DNA of 15,007 bases, from NCBI GenBank assembly GCA_913057815.1, contig CAJXOV010000005.1, positions 1-15,007 on the forward strand. The letters are read 5' to 3'. A model generated the notes under the pieces. It ran no database searches. It was not told the DNA's origin and saw only the letters and a list, made by a program, of their open reading frames with translations. Shown piece after piece: positions 8,601-15,007 of the stretch. How positions within the stretch are numbered: the stretch's first letter is position 1; each line of letters opens with the position of its first letter. The translations under genes and the position numbers were made by a program. Source of the DNA: an uncultured Flavobacteriales bacterium (GTDB lineage: Bacteria; Bacteroidota; Bacteroidia; Flavobacteriales_D; Sanyastnellaceae).

Positions 8601-11600
8601 TGTCAAGTTATTATTCCATATGAAGTTATTGAGGCTGAAGAAATAACAGTAAATGAAACGGTCATATCCCCAGGATGCACCGGAGCTACTACAGGAAGTA
8701 TAAATGTAGAAATTACAGGAGGAAATGAGCCTTATTCAATTGAATGGGCGGAGTTAGCAGCGCCAGACCAAACATTTATTGATAACCTAGCTCCAGGCGA
8801 TTATAACATTACCATTACAGACGCGAACGATTGTGTCTTCCAAGACACATATACAATTTTACCTCCAGGAATACTGAGTGTGAATTTAAATGTAGTGGAT
8901 AACGAATGTTTTGGAGAATCAGAAGGATCTATTTCTATAGAAGTAAATAACGCTACCGACCCACTTACGATTACTTGGACAGCTCCGATTCCGTTAGACG
9001 ATAATCTTGTGCAAACAGGGTTGCCATCAGGCATCTATGAAATTCTAATTGTTGATGATGAAGGTTGTGAGTTTAACACTGTTCTACAGGTTAGTGAACC
9101 ACCTTTATTAGTTATAACAGAAACGATTTCTCTATTAGATTGTTCGGATGATTTAGCTACTATAGATGTCGTTATTTCAGGAGGAGTAGAGCCTTACACT
9201 ATAATATGGACAGGGGTCAACGCTCCCGGTGCTACTAACCTGGCCGACTTACCAGAGGGGAATTATAGCATTACGGTAACTGATGCCAATGACTGTGTGC
9301 TTACCGAAGATTATATTATTGAAGCACCTGACCAATTAGAAATAGAAGAGGTGATAGTTCAACCAACCTGTTTTGGTGATTTAGGAACTATTTCAGTAGA
9401 AGTTACAGGTGGAACTGGTACGCCAGTTATTACATGGACAGGGATAGATGCAGATGGAGAAACTGACTTAATTGACTTAACAGCAGGAGTATATACCATA
9501 CTAGTTTCTGATGAAAATGGATGTTCTATAGAAGAAACGTATGAGATAAATCTAATAAACGAATTCATTGTTGATGCCGAAATAATCCAACCGGAGTGTT
9601 TTACGGCTACGGGAGAAGTCAACCTAACAATCACAGGAGGTACGTCTCCATACAGTATTGTTTGGCCAGGATTAGCAGATAACGATGAGTTGAGTGCTAT
9701 AGACATAACACCTGGAAGCTATTCTGTGCAGATATCTGACGCTAATTTATGTGCTTTATCTGTAGATTTTGAAATTTCAGAACCATATAACCTTGAGGCA
9801 TCTGATGTAATTCAAGACGTGCGTTGCAGTGGAGAAAACACTGGAGCCATTGAAATTTCCTTAACCAATACAACAGGAAACGTAGATTACAACTGGAGCA
9901 ACCCAGACAATGGTTTTTCAAGCCCTTCTGAAGACATAGAAAACTTAGAAGCTGGTGAGTACACACTAATTGCCACTGACGAGTTGGGTTGTGAGTTCAC
10001 TGATGTATATACAATTAATCAAACAGACGATCTTCAAATAGTAACAGATAACCTTCAAAATGAAACATGTTTTGAAGATGAAAACGGATCAATTGAAATT
10101 TCGATTTCAGGGGGAACACCAGATTATTCTATAGAATGGTCGAACGGCACATTTAGTTCATCCGATGAGAATATTTTTGATTTGGCAGCAGGAGATTATA
10201 ATGTATCCATAGAAGATATTAATGGTTGTACAGCTGAAGAAATCATCACGGTTAATTCTGGAGCAGAAATCACACCTAACGTTAGTTCAACTGACTCCAT
10301 GTGTGGTGAAAGTACAGGGAGTATGTCTGTGAATCCAGCCTCAGACAACCTTATTACAGACATTTCTTGGTTTGAAAATGGGGTGTTGATTATGGGAGGA
10401 TTGTTAGAAACAATTACAGACTTGCCATCAGGAATGTATTCTGTTCAATTGACAGATGCAGCAGGATGTCAAATCTCTGAAGACATATTAATTTCAGATT
10501 CAGATGCGGCTTTAATAGATGTAGTATCCTCACCTGTTACTTGTTTTGGTGATGAAGATGGAAGCATTTCAGTAACTATAATTAGCGGAACAGAGCCGTA
10601 CAGTTTAACCTGGAGTGGATTAGTGTTCATTCCAAATGATGAGTATGAACCAACCAATCTACCCTCAGGAAGCTACACTGCAGCTATTTCTGACGCTGAA
10701 GGATGTAACACTTTTCAAGAAATTATAGTAGATTCTCCAGACTCACTGGTTATTTCTGAAACCATCACACATGTTAGTTGTAATGGAAATGATGATGGAG
10801 AAATACTTTTAGATATTACTGGAGGAACTGATCCTTATGATATTTTTTGGACAGATCTACTTGAAGTTTCGAATGAAATAATAGATCTAACACCAGGAGA
10901 TTACAATGTTGTAGTTACAGACGAGAATGACTGTACCGCTGATGGAACCTACACAGTCATAGAGGAACAACCATTACTAGTTACTATTGATTTTAGTGAG
11001 TTTTTATGTTCAAACGAAGCTTCTACTGATATAAACATAAATGTAACAGGCGGAGTTCTACCTTATTCTTTTTCTTGGACAGGAGATCTATCTAGTAACA
11101 ATGAAGACTTGGCTGATGTAGTACCAGGAACATATACTATAACAGTAACAGATGCGGCTGATTGTATCTATGAGGAAACGATAATCATCACCCAAGGGCT
11201 TGAAATAGTCATAGATGTTGACCAATCAGAACCAAATTGCTTATTAAGCGATGGTTCATTGACAGCTAATGTATCTGGAGGGTCTGGAATGGGTTACTCG
11301 TATTTCTGGTATTCTACTACAGGCACACCTGTGATAATAGGTCAAGACCAACTGTTAGAGAATTTAGAAGCTGGAATCTATTACTTGGAAGTTTTTGATT
11401 CGGCTAATTGTTTCACAACACTTGAGGTCAACTTATCTAATAATCAAGGTGAAGTTGTTGGTGATATTACTGATATTCTATGCGCTCAAGAAGCTACCGG
11501 AGCTATTGATATAACAGTTTCTGATATGGCAGACCCATTAAATTTTGAATGGTCGGGTCCTATAAACTATTCAAGTGATCAGGAAGATATAGATAATTTG

Positions 11601-13625
11601 TTAGAAGGGGATTACACCGTTATAATTACAGATGACAACGGATGTATTTTAATAGAAACTTTCAATGTAGAGTCTACAGATGAGTTAGAAGTAGACATAG
11701 AGATTACCAATATATGTTTCGGAGAAACAGGAACAGGTGCCATAGATATCGTAATCAATGGAGGAGTGAATCCATATCAAATTTCTTGGACTGGAAACGG
11801 ACTTGTCTCAGACGAAACCAGTTTAACTGACCTAGAAGAAGGCTGTTATACTTTAGAAGTTACAGATGACAATAACTGTATTTACACTGCTGAGGTATGT
11901 GTGAGTTCACTTAGTCAAATTGTATTAAACACCACGGCTTTCGGTAATGTGTGTTTTGCTGATGAGCTAGGACAAATTGATTTGGAGATAACAGGAGGAG
12001 ATCCAGGTTTTGTAGTTGAATGGTTGAATAGTGATTTAGAATTTGTTTCTGATCAATTAAGCGTAACAGGGTTAGCTACAGGCGTATATTCTGTTGAGGT
12101 TACTGACGAGAGTCTTTGCTCTGCTACTACCAACGCCTCTATTACATCCAACCCAGAAATCATTGTCGAAATCCTAGAAACGCCTATAGTTTGTCCAGGA
12201 GATGAAAACGGATCTCTTGAAATTATTTATTCAGGTGGAGTAGGAGATCTTGACCTTTCTTGGACAGGCCCAGGAGGTTTTGTATCTACTGATGATATTA
12301 TAATTGACCTGAATGATGGCGAGTATTGTTTTGAAATAACTGATGCCATAGGTTGTGTTGTCTCTGATTGCTACGCGTTAGAAGACCCATTACCTTTAGT
12401 ATTAGGTGAGTCACTGTTGAATATTAGTTGTTTCGGAGAGAATGATGGCGAAATTACACTAGATGTCACCGGTGGTTATACTCCATATACTCAAGAATGG
12501 ACATTAGATGCTACACCATTTAGTTTAGATGAAGATATTAGTGATCTAGCCGAAGGTTCTTATGAAGTTATTCTAACTGATAGTATGGGATGTGAGATTT
12601 CTAACTCCTTCCCGATTATTGAACCTGCTTTATTAGAAGTAAGTTTAGATAATATTATTGGAACCACATGTGCCACTAGTAGTGATGGATCATTTGATAT
12701 TTCTATTACAGGGGGTACACCTGATTATTTAATTTCTTGGGTATTAAATGGAGAAACGGTATCGGAAGATGAAGACCCTACCGGTCTATTTATGGGAGAC
12801 TATGAATTGACTATTACTGATGCGAATACATGTGAAGTTCAAATTGGCTCTGTTATACTTCCTGCCATTGGCACTGTTAATATTGACTTACCTGAATCCA
12901 TAGCGTGGTGTTTTACAGAAACGCCTCAAGAAATTCAACCAACCTCAGTGTTAGCAGAAACATTAGAGTGGACTAATCCACCAAGTACAGAAGTTATTTC
13001 TTCAGAAGCCACGGTATTATTCCAAGAACAACCAGGAAACTATGAGTTAGTACTAACTGGAATAGACGGCCCATGCTCAGTATCAGACACTATCGAAGTA
13101 ATTATTTATGAACTTCCCATGGCTGAAGCAGGAGAAGATATAGATGCGTATCTCGAAACAGATGTTATCATAGGAGGTAACCCGTCAACAGATGACTTCA
13201 ACACCGTGTTATGGGCTCCGGGGACTCTTTTGGATGACAGCACCGCTTTTAACCCATCACATTTTGTAACTAACGATATTCAAAATTTTGTAATAACAGT
13301 AACCAGCCCAGAAGGGTGTACTAGTTCTGATTCAATGTCAGTTATTCTATACCCTGAAATAGATGTTCACTCTGGGTTTACTCCCAATGGTGATGATATA
13401 AATGATGTTTGGGTAATTGGAAATTACCAAAACTATCCGTCTATAGAAGTTTGGATATATAATCGGTGGGGAGAAGAACTCTTTTATACCGCAGGATATG
13501 ACCAGCCATGGGATGGAACTTATAACGGAGATATTCTGCCGATAGGAACCTATTATTATGTAATTGACATTAACGAACCAGACCTTCAACTTACCATTGA
13601 CGGGCCTGTAACAATATTAAGATAA
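2658..13625 (+). CDS. giant SprB-like repeat surface protein with T9SS type B sorting domain
   Basis: This is a single intact 3655-codon frame. Residues 1-32 are a signal peptide (SLLVTITLISLCFIGYGQ). Residues 33-217 are a beta-rich head of short alternating strands, possibly a beta-solenoid, with ordinary Lys/Arg content. Residues 218-3405 hold about 41 tandem SprB-type repeats, each with C-x-G, GG-x-(E)PY, I-x-W, aG-x-Y, vtDa-x-gC and a closing EP-type linker. Residues 3406-3570 are Ig/PKD-like. From 3574 there is a CHU_C type B sorting domain (FTPNGDDIND, IYNRWGEELF, PWDGT, GTYYYVIDIN). The start must be GTG: an in-frame TAA at 2640 blocks extension, and the first internal Met (residue 34) would remove the signal peptide. 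SprB of F. johnsoniae is a mobile surface adhesin driven along the cell for gliding, and this is a shorter relative by domain plan. Whether it drives gliding or only attachment is inference. Confidence 0.92.
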   Translation: MTKYTTLSLTSSVKSLLVTITLISLCFIGYGQQMNLDLQSGEEIHIEVSKVQGLRITGEGTVFLHSEESIIQIEESFEVDNGVKLVSEETIQLLDGGVFHGSNIDADIYFQGSWSINSSLNLKSNREVHFHNSIIDLGNSSIVADNFIYTGENTLNTSGGIVVANKSFISNGQLELPSFQNEVVFIPETAEYIDDSELPVHFFSSVVNPCGDPEFELDIQIISDYNGEDISCNGADDAVVQCIVSGGSGDFTFQWFGGSEDNNSSDTYSGLGAGTYTVLVTDIVQGVTCVESIQIAEPPPLAIFTMNLSSPTCSDVCNGTAFPIILGGTGSYSFEYSNGIMNQVAVNLCEGENTLMISDINSCSLDTIFVLEVDSINTDLMFTDSLCFGDNSAMASVNPSGGGGEPYQVIWSTTETNNSISNLSAGVYSFEITDGAGCVKDSTFTITEIEEITVVLDDSQAPVCANDADGSISVTISGGIAEYILEWTRDGNFFSADEDLTGIEVGLYELTILDSFGCTGSFSLNLEAEEEILVDTVVEELSCFGDCNASLTSTVTQGQDPIIITWSDVNGIISNLNFIDDLCAGLYELEVMDATGCTYSETFDIQEPEEILVVQDVTDVSCNGLGDGSITLTISGGTGPFISSLPSVELNPNQLFLEGFSAGSYSVDVTDDEGCVVSVPFDILEPLPILIDISPINPNCFGENTGSIDIVVSGGSEPYSIEWVELGIFDELSQTDLISGDYNIEIIDDLGCEESVLVTLVDPLEISVQETITDVLCNGEDNGSIELEVFDAVGNLDVNWIGTVLNPADLNQFNLIAGSYEVTITDDNGCLFNNTYEIIEGDEIEVTETISNPSCFGDLGEISLEILGGQEPYSVSWLEVNAPDQTVIQDLAAGFYTAIVTDANLCETTNVYEIIEPEEIVITTDVIQPNCVLTTGSIGITNISGGTAAGVNPNDYTINWTGVNAPGQTFVTNLAPGDYSVIVSDDNNCLTEEFFTINEPGQLDVTETITEVVCFEGSSGSIELVVLGAADPMNVTWTGDVQNPNDLNQFNLEAGQYTVDILDDDGCEFNATYEVTENEEILISETIVHPGCLGTTGEISIEITGGSNPYSIVWPDLGIFDQTDVNNLLPGDYIVQVTDLENCLKESTFTIDEPGNLDVQVSVTNVLCNGESTGSLECTVNGATDPIIVNWTNVPVPTDLNQFNLAAGIYDLQITDDEGCEFIESFEILEEELVVISETITNPSCAGDLGEIEINITGGVEPYEITWVEIGIFDQTLVTNLTPGSYEVQVTDANDCVSSSVYEIISIEDLQITEFIIQPGCAGSLGSIEILEITGGTGPYDFIWLEVNAPNQTTIIDLDPGDYTIQVTDANDCVTERVFTVTEPGVLGVTSGVTDVLCNGDNTGSIILEASGGLEPYTAVWTPVIDASLAQENLAAGIYEVIVSDADGCEFSSQFEIQEPETLSISETVINPLCFGELGEIEIEITGGVEPYSIVWSGIAADGATLLTDLFPGVYEAQITDANNCVLVESYEIISPDEIEVSVFIIQPGCAGTLGSIEILEITGGTEPYDFIWLEENAPNQTLLIDLNPGDYTLRITDDAGCIFQQVYTITPPGVLDVTSDVTDVLCNGDNSGSITLEATGGLEPYMAIWTPALDASLIQENLFAGIYEVTVSDADGCEFSAQFEVQEPADLVVTETIVNPLCFEDFGSISLDIQGGVEPYSITWTGVTADNQTTITDLSPGTYDVLVADANGCEVTVSYEIISPDEINVTELLNQPGCEGTLGSIEITEITGGTEPYSFIWLEITAPNQTLIENLTPGDYTIQITDAVDCSTEFVYTITEPGVLAVDSEVTDALCSGENTGSITLEATGGLEPYTAVWTPIIDDQLVQENLFAGVYEVTVSDADGCEFSSQFEIQEPEVIVITETLTHPLCFQEEGNINIDITGGVEPYTITWLEINADGLTDVDVPAGTYTVNVSDANGCQVIIPYEVIEAEEITVNETVISPGCTGATTGSINVEITGGNEPYSIEWAELAAPDQTFIDNLAPGDYNITITDANDCVFQDTYTILPPGILSVNLNVVDNECFGESEGSISIEVNNATDPLTITWTAPIPLDDNLVQTGLPSGIYEILIVDDEGCEFNTVLQVSEPPLLVITETISLLDCSDDLATIDVVISGGVEPYTIIWTGVNAPGATNLADLPEGNYSITVTDANDCVLTEDYIIEAPDQLEIEEVIVQPTCFGDLGTISVEVTGGTGTPVITWTGIDADGETDLIDLTAGVYTILVSDENGCSIEETYEINLINEFIVDAEIIQPECFTATGEVNLTITGGTSPYSIVWPGLADNDELSAIDITPGSYSVQISDANLCALSVDFEISEPYNLEASDVIQDVRCSGENTGAIEISLTNTTGNVDYNWSNPDNGFSSPSEDIENLEAGEYTLIATDELGCEFTDVYTINQTDDLQIVTDNLQNETCFEDENGSIEISISGGTPDYSIEWSNGTFSSSDENIFDLAAGDYNVSIEDINGCTAEEIITVNSGAEITPNVSSTDSMCGESTGSMSVNPASDNLITDISWFENGVLIMGGLLETITDLPSGMYSVQLTDAAGCQISEDILISDSDAALIDVVSSPVTCFGDEDGSISVTIISGTEPYSLTWSGLVFIPNDEYEPTNLPSGSYTAAISDAEGCNTFQEIIVDSPDSLVISETITHVSCNGNDDGEILLDITGGTDPYDIFWTDLLEVSNEIIDLTPGDYNVVVTDENDCTADGTYTVIEEQPLLVTIDFSEFLCSNEASTDININVTGGVLPYSFSWTGDLSSNNEDLADVVPGTYTITVTDAADCIYEETIIITQGLEIVIDVDQSEPNCLLSDGSLTANVSGGSGMGYSYFWYSTTGTPVIIGQDQLLENLEAGIYYLEVFDSANCFTTLEVNLSNNQGEVVGDITDILCAQEATGAIDITVSDMADPLNFEWSGPINYSSDQEDIDNLLEGDYTVIITDDNGCILIETFNVESTDELEVDIEITNICFGETGTGAIDIVINGGVNPYQISWTGNGLVSDETSLTDLEEGCYTLEVTDDNNCIYTAEVCVSSLSQIVLNTTAFGNVCFADELGQIDLEITGGDPGFVVEWLNSDLEFVSDQLSVTGLATGVYSVEVTDESLCSATTNASITSNPEIIVEILETPIVCPGDENGSLEIIYSGGVGDLDLSWTGPGGFVSTDDIIIDLNDGEYCFEITDAIGCVVSDCYALEDPLPLVLGESLLNISCFGENDGEITLDVTGGYTPYTQEWTLDATPFSLDEDISDLAEGSYEVILTDSMGCEISNSFPIIEPALLEVSLDNIIGTTCATSSDGSFDISITGGTPDYLISWVLNGETVSEDEDPTGLFMGDYELTITDANTCEVQIGSVILPAIGTVNIDLPESIAWCFTETPQEIQPTSVLAETLEWTNPPSTEVISSEATVLFQEQPGNYELVLTGIDGPCSVSDTIEVIIYELPMAEAGEDIDAYLETDVIIGGNPSTDDFNTVLWAPGTLLDDSTAFNPSHFVTNDIQNFVITVTSPEGCTSSDSMSVILYPEIDVHSGFTPNGDDINDVWVIGNYQNYPSIEVWIYNRWGEELFYTAGYDQPWDGTYNGDILPIGTYYYVIDINEPDLQLTIDGPVTILR
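5898..6125 (+). repeat. SprB unit 12, apparent A/B hybrid repeat
   Basis: Unit 12 begins like an A unit (ISETIV) but then shows HPGC, GTTGEIS, LPGDYIVQVTD and ends FTIDEPGN, the closing linker seen only on B units before a C unit. It sits exactly where the C-A-B order lacks one unit. The simplest reading is an in-frame recombination between an A and a B unit that deleted about one repeat. Confidence 0.6.
6357..8417 (+). repeat. three consecutive 687-bp direct repeats (units 14-22)
   Basis: First-cysteine codons of A units fall at 6390, 7077, 7764 and 8451, each exactly 687 bp apart. B units fall at 6618, 7305 and 7992, and C units at 6849, 7536 and 8223, again 687 bp apart. The block is therefore three in-frame 229-codon units without any length change, the most homogeneous and probably youngest part of the gene. 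Compared over 25 codons, B15 and B18 differ at 10 codons, 8 of them synonymous. Confidence 0.88.
13371..13622 (+). other. type B T9SS sorting domain of the giant protein
   Basis: This segment encodes roughly the last 84 residues, with FTPNGDDIND (3574-3583), IYNRWGEELF, GYDQPWDGT and GTYYYVIDIN, ending at ILR. It aligns motif by motif with the end of the 695-1699 protein. One oddity is FTPNGDD where the family usually has FTPNGDG. R3603 in YNRWGEE is the first basic residue after R2389. Confidence 0.85.
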
Positions 13626-14515
13626 TGAAGAAACTAGCCATCTTACTCAGCTTTTTGGCTGTATTGGTTTTCGAATCATTCAGTCAACAATTGCCACAGA
13701 TTAGTCAGTTTATGCTGAATAATTACACCATTAACTCTGCGTTTGCAGGCAAAGACTCTGTGGTAGAAGCCCGATTGTTAAACCGATATCAGTGGACAGG
13801 AATAACTGATGCACCACGTACATTTAACCTGTCAGTTCAAGGGGTTACTAAAAACCCAAAAATTGGAATAGGCGGAATTATATTTACAGATAATGCCGGC
13901 CCTACGAGAAGAATGGGTGTAAACTTGAGTTATGCATATCATTTAAACTTGACATCAGAATGGAAGCTAGGTCTCTCAGTAGCAGGAGGCGCGTTGCAAT
14001 TCTCAATAGACGGAACCAGAATAGATTTGGATCAAGATGATGATCCAGCCTTGTTTTCTGAAAAAAGAACACAAATGGTTTTTGACGCCAGTTTTTCGGC
14101 ATTGGCCTATAGAGATAATTTCTATTTTGGAGTAACGCTTCCTCAAATTATTCAAAACAACTTGAATCTTTACGAAAGTATCCAAGCCGAAGAAAATAAG
14201 CTTGAAGACCATTATTATGTAACGGCAGGGTACAAACTTGAAGTATCAGACAAATGGGCGGTTGAGCCAGCTATACTAGCTAAGTATGTAAAACCAGTGC
14301 CTTTAAAAACAGACTTCAGTCTAAGAGTCCTTTATGATAATAAAGTTTGGCTAGGAGGGACATTCAGAACCAACGATGCTATAGCCATGTTTTTAGGGTA
14401 TAACCATAACAATCAAATTTCTATTGGTTATGCTTATGATATTACTACTTCCAGTATAAAGTCATTTAGTGACAGCACACACGAACTAACGTTGGCTTTT
14501 AAGATCTATAAGTAA
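13625..14515 (+). CDS. PorP/SprF-family type IX secretion outer-membrane protein (copy 2, SprF-like by position)
   Basis: This 296-aa protein has a signal peptide (residues 1-20, MKKLAILLSF to ESFS), then QISQFMLNNYTINSAFAG (25-42), RYQWTGI (54-60) and DAP (62-64), the PorP/SprF signature, followed by beta-barrel strands and a GYAYDITTS strand near the end. The ATG overlaps the TAA of the giant gene (TAATG at 13623-13627), so translation is probably coupled. Its position directly after an SprB-like gene matches sprF of F. johnsoniae, whose product is needed to get SprB to the cell surface. It is therefore the likely dedicated partner of the giant protein. Orthology with sprF itself is inferred from position and family, not proven. 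Confidence 0.88.
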   Translation: MKKLAILLSFLAVLVFESFSQQLPQISQFMLNNYTINSAFAGKDSVVEARLLNRYQWTGITDAPRTFNLSVQGVTKNPKIGIGGIIFTDNAGPTRRMGVNLSYAYHLNLTSEWKLGLSVAGGALQFSIDGTRIDLDQDDDPALFSEKRTQMVFDASFSALAYRDNFYFGVTLPQIIQNNLNLYESIQAEENKLEDHYYVTAGYKLEVSDKWAVEPAILAKYVKPVPLKTDFSLRVLYDNKVWLGGTFRTNDAIAMFLGYNHNNQISIGYAYDITTSSIKSFSDSTHELTLAFKIYK

Positions 14516-14516
14516 G

Positions 14517-14870
14517 TTGAACATAGAAGAATTCAGAACGGCCTGCATTAGCAAAAAAGGAGTAACAGAAGAGTTTCCTTTCGATAACAAAACACTTGTT
14601 TTTAAGGTGCAGGGCAAAATGTTTGCGCTCCTCAACGTAGATTTTTTTGAAAGAGTAAATTTAAAATGTGATCCAGAAAAAGCCGTAGAACTTAGAGAGT
14701 CTTATGAAGGGATTATCCCTGGTTACCACATGAGTAAAAAGCACTGGAATTCTGTTTACACAAACAAAGATGTACCCAATCAACTAATCTTAGAGCTCAC
14801 TCAGCACTCTTATGAATTGGTGGTTTCAGGACTTACCAAGAAGTTAAGAGAAGAGCTGTATAGTTTATAA
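14517..14870 (+). CDS. MmcQ/YjbR family protein, TTG start
   Basis: This 117-aa cytoplasmic protein has the usual length and motifs of the MmcQ/YjbR (DUF419) family with its CyaY-like fold: MNIEEFR at the N-terminus, TEEFPFD (17-23), LVFKVQGKMFAL (27-38), LKCDPEKA (49-56), PGYHMSKKHWNSV (68-80) and a C-terminal LVVSGLTKK (91-99). The biochemical role of the family is not well established; some members are called DNA-binding. The start is TTG, 1 nt after the TAA of the preceding gene. It is chosen because family members begin with a MNIEEFR-like sequence and there is no ATG before Met35 in the strongly conserved core. The gene appears to be a passenger at the end of the secretion operon. Confidence 0.85.
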   Translation: MNIEEFRTACISKKGVTEEFPFDNKTLVFKVQGKMFALLNVDFFERVNLKCDPEKAVELRESYEGIIPGYHMSKKHWNSVYTNKDVPNQLILELTQHSYELVVSGLTKKLREELYSL

Positions 14871-14902
14871 CTCCCATTCTATTTTCCAATAGTCTATGAA
14901 CT

Positions 14903-14910
14903 TATCTTTG
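14903..14910 (+). promoter_or_regulatory. candidate promoter -7 box of the right-edge gene
   Basis: TATCTTTG is a perfect match to the Bacteroidota TAnnTTTG -7 element. It lies 15 nt before the ATG at 14926, nearly the same distance as the CATCTTTG box before the ATG at 97. No TTG -33 element is obvious at the expected distance upstream. Confidence 0.55.
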
Positions 14911-14925
14911 TTATTTTAAGAAACA

Positions 14926-14989
14926 ATGGACTATTTACCTTTAGAAAAAATAGCAGAGGATCTGCTTCACAAAATTAAAACCTTAAAGT
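14926..14989 (+). CDS. 5' end of an unidentified gene (partial, cut by the contig end)
   Basis: An ATG at 14926 opens a frame reading MDYLPLEKIAEDLLHKI followed by KTLK. It remains open through the window end, but the bases from 14990 are adapter, so only 21 codons can be trusted. The start resembles an amphipathic helix. I do not recognise the family. The preceding TAnnTTTG box supports a real gene with its own promoter. Confidence 0.5.
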
Positions 14990-15007
14990 CTGTCTCTTAT
15001 ACACATC
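14990..15007. other. Nextera/Tn5 mosaic-end adapter sequence (contamination)
   Basis: The last 18 bases, CTGTCTCTTATACACATC, are the reverse complement of the 19-bp Tn5 mosaic end used in Nextera libraries, lacking only its final base. The sequence lies exactly at the contig edge, as expected for untrimmed adapter read-through. It should be trimmed, and it gives false codons to the partial gene at 14926. Confidence 0.95.

Larger units (their letters stand above)
4953..9563 (+). repeat. higher-order repeat: triplets of repeat subtypes C-A-B (SprB units 8-27)
   Basis: Three subtypes recur in fixed order. C units have VLCNGxNxGSI, DxDGCEF and an FEIQEPE-like end. A units have ETIxNPxCFGxLGEI, GGVEPY and a YEII-type end. 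B units have IIQPGCAGxLGSIEI, APNQT, PGDYTIQ and a TITEPGV-like end. The order is C8-A9-B10, C11-hybrid12, C13-A14-B15, C16-A17-B18, C19-A20-B21, C22-A23-B24, C25-A26-B27. Distances between the first cysteine codons of successive C units are 711, 462, 690, 687, 687 and 684 bp. The short 462-bp step is where one unit is missing. Confidence 0.85.
3309..12872 (+). repeat. array of about 41 tandem SprB-type protein repeats
   Basis: I split the protein by its recurring C...W...aGxY...D..xC...linker pattern and counted 41 units of 75-84 residues (mean about 78; 225-250 bp) covering residues 218-3405. Most units have two cysteines, one near position 12 and one in the D-x-x-G/D-C motif, and one central Trp. 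The flanking units (1-7 and 29-41) are individually diverged. Units 8-27 form a higher-order array described separately. The count depends on my boundary choice but not by more than one or two units. Confidence 0.88.

Noticed and set aside
2658..13625. Frameshift or stop in the giant gene
   Set aside because: The frame is uninterrupted over 3655 codons and repeat register is kept throughout.
14879..14892. CTATT-TTCC-AATAG inverted repeat after the MmcQ/YjbR gene as a terminator
   Set aside because: A 5-bp, AT-rich stem with no U-tract; too weak to call.

Overview
The window looks like Bacteroidota DNA, most likely Flavobacteriales. It is AT-rich, carries TAnnTTTG-type promoter boxes instead of obvious Shine-Dalgarno sites, and is dominated by type IX secretion / gliding-motility families (CHU_C type B sorting domains, PorP/SprF proteins, SprB repeats) that are confined to this phylum. 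Family calls come from motifs read by eye; no database search was possible.

Layout. Bases 1-36 hold the first 12 codons of a minus-strand gene that runs off the left edge. It is divergent from a small biotinyl carrier protein gene (97-609, biotinylation motif EAMKMEN), which ends just before a stem-loop (619-636). A tightly packed plus-strand run follows. It contains a 334-aa secreted protein with a type B sorting domain (695-1699), a PorP/SprF-family outer-membrane protein starting 1 nt later (1701-2618), a giant 3655-aa SprB-like surface protein (2658-13625), a second PorP/SprF-family protein whose ATG overlaps the preceding stop (13625-14515), and a MmcQ/YjbR-family protein starting from TTG 1 nt after that stop (14517-14870). 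A TAnnTTTG promoter and the first codons of another gene lie at the right edge. The last 18 bases (14990-15007) match the Tn5/Nextera mosaic end and are almost certainly adapter, not genome.

How the genes work together. The core is two substrate-plus-partner cassettes in one probable operon. Each is a secreted protein with a C-terminal type B T9SS signal followed directly by a PorP/SprF protein, the family known to be needed for delivery of such substrates. The giant protein has a signal peptide, a short beta-rich head, about 41 tandem SprB-type repeats of about 78 residues, an Ig/PKD-like stretch and the sorting domain. It is probably a long cell-surface adhesin that serves gliding or attachment.

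The most interesting signals are inside the giant gene. Its central third is a higher-order array of three repeat subtypes (C-A-B) with an exact 687-bp period over three consecutive units. One repeat looks like an A/B recombination hybrid. The repeat region has almost no Lys or Arg, including one stretch of about 1213 residues with none.
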